The notes below the pieces were generated by a model. The model saw only the letters and a list, made by a program, of their open reading frames with translations. It had not been told where the DNA came from and did no database searches. A stretch of 64,000 bases of DNA from Verrucomicrobiota bacterium (GTDB taxonomy: Bacteria > Verrucomicrobiota > Verrucomicrobiia > Limisphaerales > UBA9464), in contig JAFLEF010000040.1 of NCBI GenBank assembly GCA_017309115.1, positions 1 through 64,000 of the forward strand. Reading direction: 5' to 3'. The translations under genes were made by a program, and so were the position numbers. Of the stretch, positions 1-10,825 are shown in pieces. How positions within the stretch are numbered: the first letter of the stretch is position 1; the number at the start of each line of letters is the position of its first letter.

Positions 1-245
1 CCTACTTGCGTCCTCGGGCGGCCATTCCAGCCCGCAGCGGCTGAGTCTCGCCCGCAGCGGGATGCCCAAAGCCATTTCCTCCGCTAAACTCGGCTTTCCC
101 AACGCCGAAGGCAGCGGAGCCTCGCCTTCAACCGCCGTTTCTAGGCTAAACCGAAAAATCTGCGTTAATCTGCCAGTCAAATCTGCGGTTCCAACTGCTT
201 CGATTCGGCTCAGTGGAAACTTCGCCCTACCGATTGAAGCTCGGA
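1..245. other. intergenic stretch with repeat fragments
   Basis: No gene is convincing here. Bases 156-189 are one arm of the AATCTGCG repeat family seen again at 17602-17759 and 55059-55114. Bases 204-231 (ggctcagtggaaacttcgcc) match one end of the GGTGGGGCGA repeat family found at 26582, 43581 and 43794. The stretch lies just beyond the 3' end of the minus-strand gene at 246-1661, so it may contain that operon's downstream region, but no hairpin followed by a T-run is visible. Confidence 0.5.
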
Positions 246-1661
246 TCACGAGCCGAACTGGCAGGTGGGATCGGGCAGGACGCGGTGAATTTCGTCCACG
301 CGTTGGCCGAAGCCGGGGCCCTGCACGGATTCCAGGGTCACCTGACCTCCGACACGACGGTAGAGTCCGGGATGAACGACGGCTTCGGCGGCACTGGCCG
401 CCGGGTAGAACTGCATGGAGTTGGTCTCGACGCCCATGATGGTGGGGAGGTGGGCAGCGAGCAGGCAGTGGGGAATCTGGGCCAGCATCGGATTGGTCAG
501 ATCCTGAACCATCAGGGTCATGCCGTGGGCCTGGGCCCAGCAGGCCGAGAGCAGGGCGCCGGTCTGGGTCTTGCAGGTCTTGAGCGCCACGCCGTTCCAG
601 CCCAACTCGCGGCCGCGGCGGACCTGACGCCAATCATGGGCGCTTTCGTCCAGGAAGAGCGGCTTGCGGGCACTGACCGCGTGGGTGTCGATGGGATGTT
701 CCGCCAGTTCGTAAGGGAAGGGCTGCTCCACGTACAATAGCATCCCGTAGAGCCGCGGTTCTTCGTCGCGCAATTGATCCAAGATCGCGCACACATAGCC
801 GGGATCCTGCACCGTGCAGTTGAAGTCGGCCGTGAGCCATTCCACACCGCCGGCGAGGCCGATCCGTCCGACTTGGATCAGGCGTGCGTAATCCCAGGCG
901 GCATCGTTGCCCCGCAATTTCACCTTGAGGCACTTCAGTCCGTCCCGGGCGATCCAATCGGCCAGCAACACCGGAACTCCATCCTGAGGTTCTCGGCCGG
1001 TCAGTTCGGAGGGATCGAGCGGATCGAGGCCTCCGACCAGATGCCAGGCGCGGAGTTGTTCGACGCGACGGGGTCGGAGGAAGTCCTGGGGAAAACGACC
1101 TTGGAACCGGACGTTGGATGCCTCGGCGGGCTGGAGGAAATCGGCGAGATCCCGGGAGAGGAAGTCGGGTCCATACGTCGCGTAGGTAGGGCAGGCGTGC
1201 AGTTGCCCGTAGGCGTCGTGCAACGCGAGATCAAAGGCGGAACTGCACACGAGCGCGGCCAGCCAAGGTAATTCTGGTGCCTCGGCCCGGCCGGAATGGC
1301 TGGCGTTGAAATCCTCGCGCAGCCGGGGCAGGGCCTGTTCCGAGAATTGATGTCCCAGCTCCAGCGGATGTCCCCAGTCGGGCAGGTTGGCCCAGGCGTG
1401 GGCGAGAACCTGACAAAACAGCTTCAGGGCCTCGTGCCGGACGGCGTAGGGGCTGGAACTGGGCCAGACCCATTGAACGCTGAGCGGTGTTTCGCCCCAG
1501 CCTTCGGCGGAACGGCCGGCCCGTCCGGTGACCCGCACCCGTACGCGGGCACAGGTCACCGAGGTTAATGTTTCGGTGCCGAACTTGAGCGGCACCCGGG
1601 TCTGCACCGGCAGGAACCGGAGTTCGACCCCGGTGATCCGGAAATCACGCGGATGGCTCAT
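246..1661 (-). CDS. enolase-superfamily protein (mandelate racemase / muconate lactonizing type)
   Basis: 471 residues, ATG start at 1661. The C-terminal half has the enolase-superfamily barrel signature in order: a KVK base motif (CLKVKLRG), then metal ligands in TADFN, VEQPF and LDES, and a distal lysine in ALKTCKTQTG. These residues normally carry out Mg2+-assisted proton abstraction next to a carboxylate, as in o-succinylbenzoate synthases, dipeptide epimerases and sugar-acid dehydratases. The N-terminal capping domain, which sets substrate specificity, matches nothing I recognise, and at 471 residues the protein is longer than the usual 350-400. It starts only 24 bases after the gyrA stop, so it may be read through from gyrBA. 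Superfamily membership is secure; the substrate is unknown. The protein is probably cytoplasmic because no signal peptide is visible. Confidence 0.85.
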   Translation of the reverse strand: MSHPRDFRITGVELRFLPVQTRVPLKFGTETLTSVTCARVRVRVTGRAGRSAEGWGETPLSVQWVWPSSSPYAVRHEALKLFCQVLAHAWANLPDWGHPLELGHQFSEQALPRLREDFNASHSGRAEAPELPWLAALVCSSAFDLALHDAYGQLHACPTYATYGPDFLSRDLADFLQPAEASNVRFQGRFPQDFLRPRRVEQLRAWHLVGGLDPLDPSELTGREPQDGVPVLLADWIARDGLKCLKVKLRGNDAAWDYARLIQVGRIGLAGGVEWLTADFNCTVQDPGYVCAILDQLRDEEPRLYGMLLYVEQPFPYELAEHPIDTHAVSARKPLFLDESAHDWRQVRRGRELGWNGVALKTCKTQTGALLSACWAQAHGMTLMVQDLTNPMLAQIPHCLLAAHLPTIMGVETNSMQFYPAASAAEAVVHPGLYRRVGGQVTLESVQGPGFGQRVDEIHRVLPDPTCQFGS

Positions 1662-1685
1662 GACTCCGGATCAGCGGCGGTGGAT

Positions 1686-4334
1686 TCAAGGGGCCGGCGG
1701 GACTTCCGAGAGCGGCAGCTCGGCCGTGCCGTCATCGTCATCCTTCTCGCTGATGACCGGCGCGATCGCTTGGAGGCGATCCCCGCTGGCCAGATCGATC
1801 AGTTTGACGCCTTGGGTGTTGCGGCCGGCTTCGCGGATTCCTTGGACGGGAATTCGCACCATCTGTCCGCCCACCGTAATGAGCATCAACTCGTCATGAT
1901 CCCGAACGGTCAGGGCGCCCACCACATTGCCGGTCTTCTCACCGGTCTTCATGGTGATGATGCCTTTGCCGCCGCGCGACTGGAGTCGGTATTCCTCGAA
2001 GTCGGTTCGTTTGCCGATGCCGTTCTCACCGGCGACCAGCAGGGTCGCTCCCGGTTCGACCAGCGCACAGGCGACCACAGCGTCGGTCTTCTCGAGCTCG
2101 ATCCCGCGAACGCCGGCGGCATTCCGGCCCATGGACCGCACTTGGTCCTCCTGGAAGCGAATGCTCATGCCTTCCTTGGTGATCAGGACCACTTCGTTGA
2201 TACCCGTGGTCAGCTTCACTTCGACGAGGTCATCACCAGGCTCGAGGGTGATCGCGATGATGCCGCCTTTGCGGACATTTTGGAAATCGCTCAGGGCGGT
2301 TCGCTTGGCGGTTCCCTGGCGGGTCACGAAGAAGAGTTCGTGGGTCTGCTGCCAGGTGAGGTCCTCCTTGTTGGCGCCGTACTTGGCTTCGACCCGGACC
2401 AGTGTCTGAATCTTCTCCTCGTTCCGAAGTTCGAGCAGGTTGGCGATCGAACGTCCCTTGGAGGCCCGACCCATGTCGGGAATCTCGTGGACCCGTTCCA
2501 CATACACGCGTCCGAGGTTCGTGAAGAACATCAGGTAATCGTGGGTGGAGCAGGTGAAGAGGCGTTCGATGAAGTCGGCGTCTTCGGGCTTCTCGGCCTC
2601 ACGGGTGGCCATACCGATGACGCCCTTGCCGCCGCGGCGTTGTGCGCGGTAGCTGGAAACGTTGGTGCGCTTGATCAGGCCATTGTGGGTCAGCGTGACA
2701 ATGACGCCTTCGTTGGCGATCAGGTCTTCAATCGCGATTTCGCCTTCGTCGGGAACGATGTCGGTCCGGCGGGGATTCCCGTGCTTGTCCTTAATCTCCT
2801 TCAGCTCGGCCTTGATAATGGCCATGACCCGGGATTCTTTGGCGAGGATGTCCAGCAGGTCGCGGATCTTCTCCACCAGTTCCACGTATTCGGCCCGGAC
2901 CTTGTCGATTTCGAGGCCGGTGAGCTGGTAGAGGCGGAGTTCGAGGATGGCGTCCACCTGACGTTCAGTCAGGGCGTAGCGTCCGGCCTTGGACAGCCGT
3001 TCGTCGCTGCGGATCAGGATGCCCCAACGTTCGACTTGGGCGCGGGTCCATTCGAAGGCGAGCAGCTTGACCTTGGCCTCGTCCCGGTTCTTGGAGCCGC
3101 GGATGATGCGGATGAACTCGTCGAGGTTGTTGAGCGCGCAGATGTAGCCTTCGAGCAGCTCGGCCCGTTCCTCGGCCTTGCGCAGTTCGAAGCGCGTCCG
3201 GCGGAGGATGACTTCGCGGCGGTGATCGATGTAGGCGGCGATCATCTCCCGCATCGTCAGCGTCTTGGGTTTGCCATGGTCGATGGCCAGGGCATTGACG
3301 CTGAAACTCACCTCCAGCTGCGTGTGCTTGAAGAGGTTATTGATGACCACCTTGGGAATCGCATCCCGCTTGAGCTCGATAACCAGTCGGCAGTTCTCGT
3401 CCGATTCGTTGCGGATCGTGCTGATGTCCGTGATGACCTTGTTGTTGACCAGATCAGCGATCTGTTCTTCCAAGGCCGCCCGGTTCACATTGTACGGAAT
3501 CTCGGTAATCACGAGTTGCTCGCGATTGCCCTTCATCTGCTCGATTCCGACCTTGCCGCGGAGCTTCACACTGCCGCGTCCGGTCTCGAAGTAGTTCTTG
3601 ATGCCTTCGATGCCGCAGATGATGCCGCCGGTGGGGAAATCGGGGCCCTTGATGAACTTCAGCAACTGGGCGTTGGTGATCTCCGGCTTGTCGATCTGGG
3701 CGCAGATCCCGTCGATGACCTCCGCCAGATTGTGCGGGGCCATGTTGGTGGCCATACCGACGGCGATGCCGGTGCCGCCGTTGACGATCAGATTGGGGAA
3801 GGCGGCAGGGAAGACCGACGGCTCGGTCATTCGCTCGTCGTAGTTGGGGACAAAGTCGACGGTGTCCTTGTCCATGTCCTGCATCAGGGCGGCGCCCAGG
3901 TGCGTCAGACGGGCTTCGGTATACCGCATGGCGGCCGGCGGATCGTTTTCCACCGAACCGAAGTTGCCTTTGCCTTCGATCAGCCGTTCCCGCATCGCCC
4001 AAGGCTGGGCCATGTGCACGAGTGTTGGGTAAATGACCGCTTCGCCGTGCGGATGATAATTGCCGGAGGTGTCACCGCAGATCTTGGCGCACTTGTAGGG
4101 CTTGCGTCCCGGGAACAGGGACAGCTCGTGCATCGCGAACAGAATGCGGCGCTGGGAAGGCTTCAGGCCGTCGCGCACGTCCGGAAGGGCGCGCGAGATG
4201 ATGACGGACATGGAGTAGTCCAGGAACGAGGACTTGATCTCATCGGCGACATTGATCTTGGCGATTTTTTCGCCGCTGGCGTAGGCGCCGCCGGACGGAC
4301 CGGGTGAACCTGGAGGGGGAATTTCGTCGGACAT
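1686..4334 (-). CDS. gyrA: DNA gyrase subunit A
   Basis: 882 residues. GyrA makes the double-strand break and wraps DNA in the A2B2 gyrase that introduces negative supercoils. The breakage-reunion domain begins near residue 24, and the catalytic tyrosine is Tyr138 in AAMRYTEARL. The C-terminal beta-pinwheel carries a canonical GyrA-box (QRRGGKG), which separates it from topoisomerase IV ParC; a related RGGKG follows later. The quinolone-determining region reads HPHGEAVIYP (residues 94-103), so the positions equivalent to E. coli Ser83 and Asp87 are Ala99 and Pro103. The N-terminal 20 residues are Pro/Gly-rich and probably disordered. It lies 33 bases downstream of gyrB, giving a standard gyrB-gyrA operon. 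Confidence 0.98.
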   Translation of the reverse strand: MSDEIPPPGSPGPSGGAYASGEKIAKINVADEIKSSFLDYSMSVIISRALPDVRDGLKPSQRRILFAMHELSLFPGRKPYKCAKICGDTSGNYHPHGEAVIYPTLVHMAQPWAMRERLIEGKGNFGSVENDPPAAMRYTEARLTHLGAALMQDMDKDTVDFVPNYDERMTEPSVFPAAFPNLIVNGGTGIAVGMATNMAPHNLAEVIDGICAQIDKPEITNAQLLKFIKGPDFPTGGIICGIEGIKNYFETGRGSVKLRGKVGIEQMKGNREQLVITEIPYNVNRAALEEQIADLVNNKVITDISTIRNESDENCRLVIELKRDAIPKVVINNLFKHTQLEVSFSVNALAIDHGKPKTLTMREMIAAYIDHRREVILRRTRFELRKAEERAELLEGYICALNNLDEFIRIIRGSKNRDEAKVKLLAFEWTRAQVERWGILIRSDERLSKAGRYALTERQVDAILELRLYQLTGLEIDKVRAEYVELVEKIRDLLDILAKESRVMAIIKAELKEIKDKHGNPRRTDIVPDEGEIAIEDLIANEGVIVTLTHNGLIKRTNVSSYRAQRRGGKGVIGMATREAEKPEDADFIERLFTCSTHDYLMFFTNLGRVYVERVHEIPDMGRASKGRSIANLLELRNEEKIQTLVRVEAKYGANKEDLTWQQTHELFFVTRQGTAKRTALSDFQNVRKGGIIAITLEPGDDLVEVKLTTGINEVVLITKEGMSIRFQEDQVRSMGRNAAGVRGIELEKTDAVVACALVEPGATLLVAGENGIGKRTDFEEYRLQSRGGKGIITMKTGEKTGNVVGALTVRDHDELMLITVGGQMVRIPVQGIREAGRNTQGVKLIDLASGDRLQAIAPVISEKDDDDGTAELPLSEVPPAP

Positions 4335-4367
4335 GGATTAAGGAAAGCGTTCGGACAAAGAGGGGAA

Positions 4368-6983
<2,616 letters not shown>

Positions 6984-7003
6984 TCAAACCAAATCTATTG
7001 TGG

Positions 7004-7480
7004 TTATGGGGCGATCGTGACGATGACGAACCAGGCGTCGTCCCAGACGGCCTTGTCATCTCCGGCCAGGATGCAGTACTCGCCCTTTTTGAGGGCTTCC
7101 AAGGAATGCTGAACCGGCTTGACCAGTTTGGGTTCGGAGCCTGCTTTGAGTTCGTACAAACGGATCTCGGCAAGGCCGTTACCCAAGTCACGCAGATCAA
7201 TTGCGCACTTCTCACTGAGGTTGACCAAGGACGGCTTCCGAGTGCCGATTTGGGACACCGCCTGATTCACCACCCAGTAATTCTGCCACTTGAATTGCCG
7301 CAGCTTCTCCCGGGACTTGGTGTCCAAAGCGATATACTCGGATCCTTTGGGCTTTTTTTGGTCTGTTCCCCAGACCAGCTGGGCGCGGACATTCAGATCG
7401 CCCGCCCACGTACTGGCGGCAAAGACCAGAGCCAACAGCCATCCTGCCAGGTGGCTCTGTCTTCGAGGGGAGGTCAACAT
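7004..7480 (-). CDS. secreted hypothetical protein of the sigma/anti-sigma operon
   Basis: 158 residues with an N-terminal signal peptide: a basic n-region, a hydrophobic LAGWLLALVFAAS core and a likely cleavage after STWA. The mature part is about 130 residues, rich in Lys, Trp and Tyr, with a conserved-looking segment WGTDQKKPKGSEY and a hydrophobic C-terminus (AWFVIVTIAP). I recognise no domain. It starts 48 bases after the anti-sigma stop and is followed by a strong terminator, so it is the last gene of a three-gene unit (sigma, membrane anti-sigma, exported protein). That position suggests an envelope protein controlled by, or sensed through, the sigma pair; this is inference. Confidence 0.75.
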   Translation of the reverse strand: MLTSPRRQSHLAGWLLALVFAASTWAGDLNVRAQLVWGTDQKKPKGSEYIALDTKSREKLRQFKWQNYWVVNQAVSQIGTRKPSLVNLSEKCAIDLRDLGNGLAEIRLYELKAGSEPKLVKPVQHSLEALKKGEYCILAGDDKAVWDDAWFVIVTIAP

Positions 7481-7528
7481 AGGGGAGTCGTTGGGCGGGT
7501 CATTAGGTCATCGCACGCCCGAGCGCAA

Positions 7529-7975
7529 TTAGTTAATCCAGTGGACCGTCACTCCATCCGCGTCGGAGCGGTACTCGACCGACGTGGCGGGGTTGGGGGC
7601 AGTGTTGAAGGCCACATTACCCGGCCGGGCTGGGTCCTTTAGGGTAAAGATCAAGGCCACGGCGGCTAATCCGCCGAGGGGCACCAACCAGCGAAACAGC
7701 TGGGACCAGGCGGACAGCGTTCGCGGAGCGGGAGCCGCCTGGGCTTCGGCGGACGCGATCCGGCGCTGGATTTGGCTCCAGTAGAACTCCCGGCTTTCGG
7801 ACAACCGGTGTTCGGGTTCGTGGTCACGAACCGTCTCGCGGAGGGTTTTGAGGGACTGATACAGCGCCTGGGCCTCGGCATCCTGGGCGCAGAGGGCCTG
7901 AATAGCGTCGCGACGCCCTGGCGGAAGCTCTCCGTCCAAGTGCGCCTGAAGCTCCAGGCAGGTTTCCATCTTCAT
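7529..7975 (-). CDS. single-pass membrane anti-sigma factor
   Basis: 148 residues. The N-terminal part (MKMETCLELQAHLDGELPP..) resembles the short helical cytoplasmic domain of ECF anti-sigma factors, which hold the partner sigma at the membrane. The usual zinc ligands (HxxxCxxC) are not present. A transmembrane helix lies near residues 95-110 (LVPLGGLAAVALIFTL), leaving a short extracytoplasmic tail of about 35 residues. It begins 29 bases after the stop of the sigma gene at 8005-8613. The assignment rests on size, topology and position; the sequence alone would only say small bitopic membrane protein. Confidence 0.75.
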   Translation of the reverse strand: MKMETCLELQAHLDGELPPGRRDAIQALCAQDAEAQALYQSLKTLRETVRDHEPEHRLSESREFYWSQIQRRIASAEAQAAPAPRTLSAWSQLFRWLVPLGGLAAVALIFTLKDPARPGNVAFNTAPNPATSVEYRSDADGVTVHWIN

Positions 7976-8004
7976 ACTTCGTTGGGGTCTTGGTTAAAAG
8001 GGGG

Positions 8005-8613
8005 CTATTCGATCCGTTCCCGACGCAAACCATGCAATAACGTGGCCAAACGTCGGCGGGCATAGAACAAGCGGGACATCACGGTGCCGATTGAGATGCC
8101 AATTTTGTCGGCAATCTCCTTGTACTGAAGGCCTTCGAATTCGTGAAGGACCAGCACCGTTCGATGGGCGGCAGTCAGTTTGCTCATCGCTTCGTCGATT
8201 CGTCTCCGTACTTCTGTCTTCTCCAATCCCTCCGTGGGATTGGTGTATTCGACCGGCATCTGCCGTTCGACGCCACCCGCGTCCTCTTCCAACTGCTCTA
8301 TCGACTCGGCGCGGGTCTTCTTCTGCCGCCGAATCTGGTCGAGGCACAGGTTGATGACGATTCGGGTCATCCACGTGGCGAACGAGGATTCTCCATGGAA
8401 CTGATGCAGGCGTTGCCAGGCTTTCACCCAGGCTTCCTGTGACAGGTCCACGGCCTCTTCTTCGTTGCGCATCATCATCAACGCTCGGGCGTAGATTTTG
8501 TCGCGATGTCGAAAGACCAATTGTTCAAACGCTTCGGTGTCGCCGGATTGCGCCCAACCCACCAACACGTCGTCAGCGGTTTCGGGATAATCTCGTTTCA
8601 ACGACACCGGCAT
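8005..8613 (-). CDS. ECF RNA polymerase sigma factor (sigma-70 family)
   Basis: 202 residues. Region 2 is clear (AFEQLVFRHRDKIYARAL, then EAVDLSQEAWVKAW and FATWMTRIVINLCLDQIRR). After a roughly 35-residue linker, region 4 ends in a helix-turn-helix (HRTVLVLHEFEGLQYKEIA, then IGTVMSRLFYARRRL). Region 3 is absent, which defines the ECF class. It directs RNA polymerase to an alternative promoter set. It is followed by its probable anti-sigma and a secreted protein on the same strand. Promoter specificity cannot be read from the sequence. Confidence 0.95.
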   Translation of the reverse strand: MPVSLKRDYPETADDVLVGWAQSGDTEAFEQLVFRHRDKIYARALMMMRNEEEAVDLSQEAWVKAWQRLHQFHGESSFATWMTRIVINLCLDQIRRQKKTRAESIEQLEEDAGGVERQMPVEYTNPTEGLEKTEVRRRIDEAMSKLTAAHRTVLVLHEFEGLQYKEIADKIGISIGTVMSRLFYARRRLATLLHGLRRERIE

Positions 8614-8735
8614 GGACGCGATGGGGCGCAGGTTATTCAGGAAGCGATCAACAATTTACGGAATCGCTGCGCGCAGCCTGCGGCAGTCTTCCCGGGGAGC
8701 AAGGTCGAAATCCCAACCATTTTGTTTCTAAACCA

Positions 8736-9398
8736 TTACAGCTTGCCCTTGGAACTGGGGATGCGACCGGCAATCCGGGGATCGCGCTGACACGCGAAAT
8801 CCACCGCCCGGGCGAATGCCTTGAACAGACTCTCGACGACGTGATGCGGTTCACCGCCATCGATTAACTCCAGATGCAGATTGCACTTTGCCTCGTTCGC
8901 AAAGCCCTGAAAGAACTCCCGGGCTAGGCCAAAGCGGAAGGCGGAGGACATATCCTGGGATTTCTCCGCGGCGGTAATACGCCGGTAGGCCAGACGATCC
9001 AGTCCCTTCCACACCAGGAACGGTCGTCCGCTGAAATCGATCACGCACCGGGCCAGGCACTCATCCATGGGAACATAAGCTTCGCCAGTGAAGGGATTCC
9101 GCGGATCGAACCCCGTTCCGTAGCGGCGGAGCCCCTTTTTGTCGCCCAAGGCCTCGCGAAAGGCCTGTCCCAGGGTGATTCCGCAGTCTTCGACGGTGTG
9201 GTGGGCGTCAATGTGCAGATCTCCCTGGCAGCGGAGTTTCAGGTCACAGACCGAATGCTTGGCGAAGGCGGTCAGCATGTGGTCAAAGAACCCAAGGCCG
9301 GTCTGGATGTCGCCCTGACCGGTCCCGTCGAGGTTCAGTTTCAGAGTGATGTCGGTTTCCGAAGTGGTCCGATGAACCGAGGCTGTCCGCTTCCGCAT
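8736..9398 (-). CDS. hisB: imidazoleglycerol-phosphate dehydratase
   Basis: 220 residues from the ATG at 9398 ([17 protein letters not shown]). The frame is open to 9647, but the extra 83 codons lie antisense to the divergent NIPSNAP gene and its leader. HisB dehydrates imidazole-glycerol-3-phosphate to imidazole-acetol-phosphate in histidine biosynthesis. Family motifs are [12 protein letters not shown], the Mn-binding [13 protein letters not shown], and the second-half repeat ([14 protein letters not shown]). Length matches the single-domain enzyme, without the phosphatase domain fused in E. coli. No other his gene is adjacent. It runs opposite to the lipoprotein at 9511, with a 112-base intergenic region that should hold both promoters. 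Confidence 0.96.
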   Translation of the reverse strand: MRKRTASVHRTTSETDITLKLNLDGTGQGDIQTGLGFFDHMLTAFAKHSVCDLKLRCQGDLHIDAHHTVEDCGITLGQAFREALGDKKGLRRYGTGFDPRNPFTGEAYVPMDECLARCVIDFSGRPFLVWKGLDRLAYRRITAAEKSQDMSSAFRFGLAREFFQGFANEAKCNLHLELIDGGEPHHVVESLFKAFARAVDFACQRDPRIAGRIPSSKGKL

Positions 9399-9510
9399 GG
9401 CCGGAGGAAACCCAACTGGGAGCCTTCGCACCAAGCCAAATTCGAGCGTAAAGGCCTTTCCATTTGACGGCTGCACCCTGGCGGACGTGCAATCACGCCT
9501 TTCCAGCACC

Positions 9511-10317
9511 ATGCATCGTCGCGAATTTCTCCTCTCCACCGCCGCCGGATCTGCCGCCATCCTGGCCGGTTGTGCCACCTCCACCGCCACGTCGACGTCC
9601 TCCGGGAAATCCGGAAAAACGGACACGTCCTGCTTCGAGTTGCGCATTTACCACATTGCCGCCGGGAAACAGGAAGCCCTGTTTGATCGCTTTCGCCAGC
9701 ACACGCTGAAGCTCTTTGCTCGCCACGGGATCGAGAGCATCGGTTACTGGATGCCCATTGATCCGGCGGACCAGCGCCTGCACTTCCTCCTGCGGTATCC
9801 CAGCCGGGAAGCCCGGGAGAAGTCTTGGGCGGCGTTTGTAGCCGATCCGGCGTGGCAGGCGGCCTACAAGGCCAGTGAGGCCAATGGCACTCTGGTGCGA
9901 AGCGTGGAAAATCCCTTCCTCATCCTGACGGACTACTCGCCAGCCGTTCGCACCGGCAACGTGTCCAACGGCGGCGTGTGGGAATGGCGCAGCTACACCA
10001 CTCCGCCGGCGCGATTGCCCTTCCTGGATGCCCGTTTCCGAGATCACACCATCGCGTTGTTCGCCAAGCACGGCATGAACAATTACGCCTACTGGCACCT
10101 GATGCCGGATCAGGTCGGGGCGGACGTCACCTTGGATTACTTCCTCACCCACGCGTCGGTGGAGGCGGCCAAGAAGTCCTTCAGCGCGTTCGGCGCAGAC
10201 CCGGCCTGGAAGGCGGCTCGCGAAGCCAGCGAGAAGGCGGCCGGCGGTTCCCTGACCGTGCCCGGCGGGGTTCGGTCGCTGTTCCTGAAGCCGACGGACT
10301 TCTCGCCCACCACCTGA
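9511..10317 (+). CDS. NIPSNAP-family lipoprotein with two tandem domains
   Basis: 268 residues from the ATG at 9511, chosen because it opens a signal sequence ([14 protein letters not shown]) with both a Tat-like RRE and a lipobox cysteine. The in-frame ATG at 9397 would add a non-signal extension antisense to hisB. The mature protein has two NIPSNAP-like (dimeric alpha/beta barrel) repeats: one from [12 protein letters not shown] to GYWMPID, one from [11 protein letters not shown] to AYWHLMPD. The fold occurs in small-ligand binding and monooxygenase-like proteins, but no catalytic role can be assigned. It probably sits on the periplasmic face of a membrane. The SET-domain gene follows after 15 bases. 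Confidence 0.88.
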   Translation: MHRREFLLSTAAGSAAILAGCATSTATSTSSGKSGKTDTSCFELRIYHIAAGKQEALFDRFRQHTLKLFARHGIESIGYWMPIDPADQRLHFLLRYPSREAREKSWAAFVADPAWQAAYKASEANGTLVRSVENPFLILTDYSPAVRTGNVSNGGVWEWRSYTTPPARLPFLDARFRDHTIALFAKHGMNNYAYWHLMPDQVGADVTLDYFLTHASVEAAKKSFSAFGADPAWKAAREASEKAAGGSLTVPGGVRSLFLKPTDFSPTT

Positions 10318-10332
10318 CGGATTGGGCGTTCC

Positions 10333-10716
10333 ATGCTGCTGATTGCCGTGCGGGTGAAGCCCAGCGCCATTCATGGGCTGGGTTTGTTTACCGTGGATCG
10401 AATTCCGCGGGGGACGGCAATTTGGCGTTTTGAGCCGGGCTTTGATCAGGAGATCGGCCCGGAGTCCTTCGCCGCCCTGCCGGAGGTCACGCAGTCCCAC
10501 ATTCGGTGGTTTGCCTGGAAGCATCGGCAGACCGGCCGATGGATTTTGAGCGGAGATCACGCGTGCTTCATGAATCACGATCCGCAACCCAACACGGGAC
10601 TTCCTCCGGGAGATTCCGGAGAGGTCACCCGAGCCTTGCGGGACCTCCTTCCGGGCGAGGAGTTGACCTGTGATTACCGGGAGTTCGATGCCGAGGTGGC
10701 GGCCAAGCTCAGCTAG
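10333..10716 (+). CDS. small SET-domain protein (putative protein-lysine methyltransferase)
   Basis: 127 residues, consisting of little more than a SET domain. Visible motifs are GLGLF (residues 15-19, SAM site), FMNHDPQPNT (Asn81-His82, the NHS/C pseudoknot motif) and GEELTCDY (108-115, with the catalytic-type tyrosine Tyr115). SET proteins transfer methyl groups from S-adenosylmethionine to lysines. Bacterial examples are short and their targets are mostly unknown. No pre-SET, or Cys-rich post-SET, segment is present. It lies 15 bases after the NIPSNAP gene and so is probably co-transcribed; that partnership gives no clear substrate. Confidence 0.85.
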   Translation: MLLIAVRVKPSAIHGLGLFTVDRIPRGTAIWRFEPGFDQEIGPESFAALPEVTQSHIRWFAWKHRQTGRWILSGDHACFMNHDPQPNTGLPPGDSGEVTRALRDLLPGEELTCDYREFDAEVAAKLS

Positions 10717-10825
10717 CGCTGCGGCGGGGCAGGTAGCGAAAGACTGAATGGCCGGATGGCGCAACCGTCGGTTGCAGTCCGTGTGGTCGAACCGTAGTGT
10801 CGTCTCGCTGTTAACTCGGAAGTTT

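Noticed and set aside
1653..4307. 884-codon open frame on the plus strand
   Set aside because: It lies antisense to gyrA across its whole length; long antisense frames are expected in GC-rich genes, and its translation is an acidic, repetitive sequence without domains.
9493..10764. 423-codon minus-strand frame
   Set aside because: It is antisense to the NIPSNAP and SET genes, both of which have clear domains and normal signal and start features.
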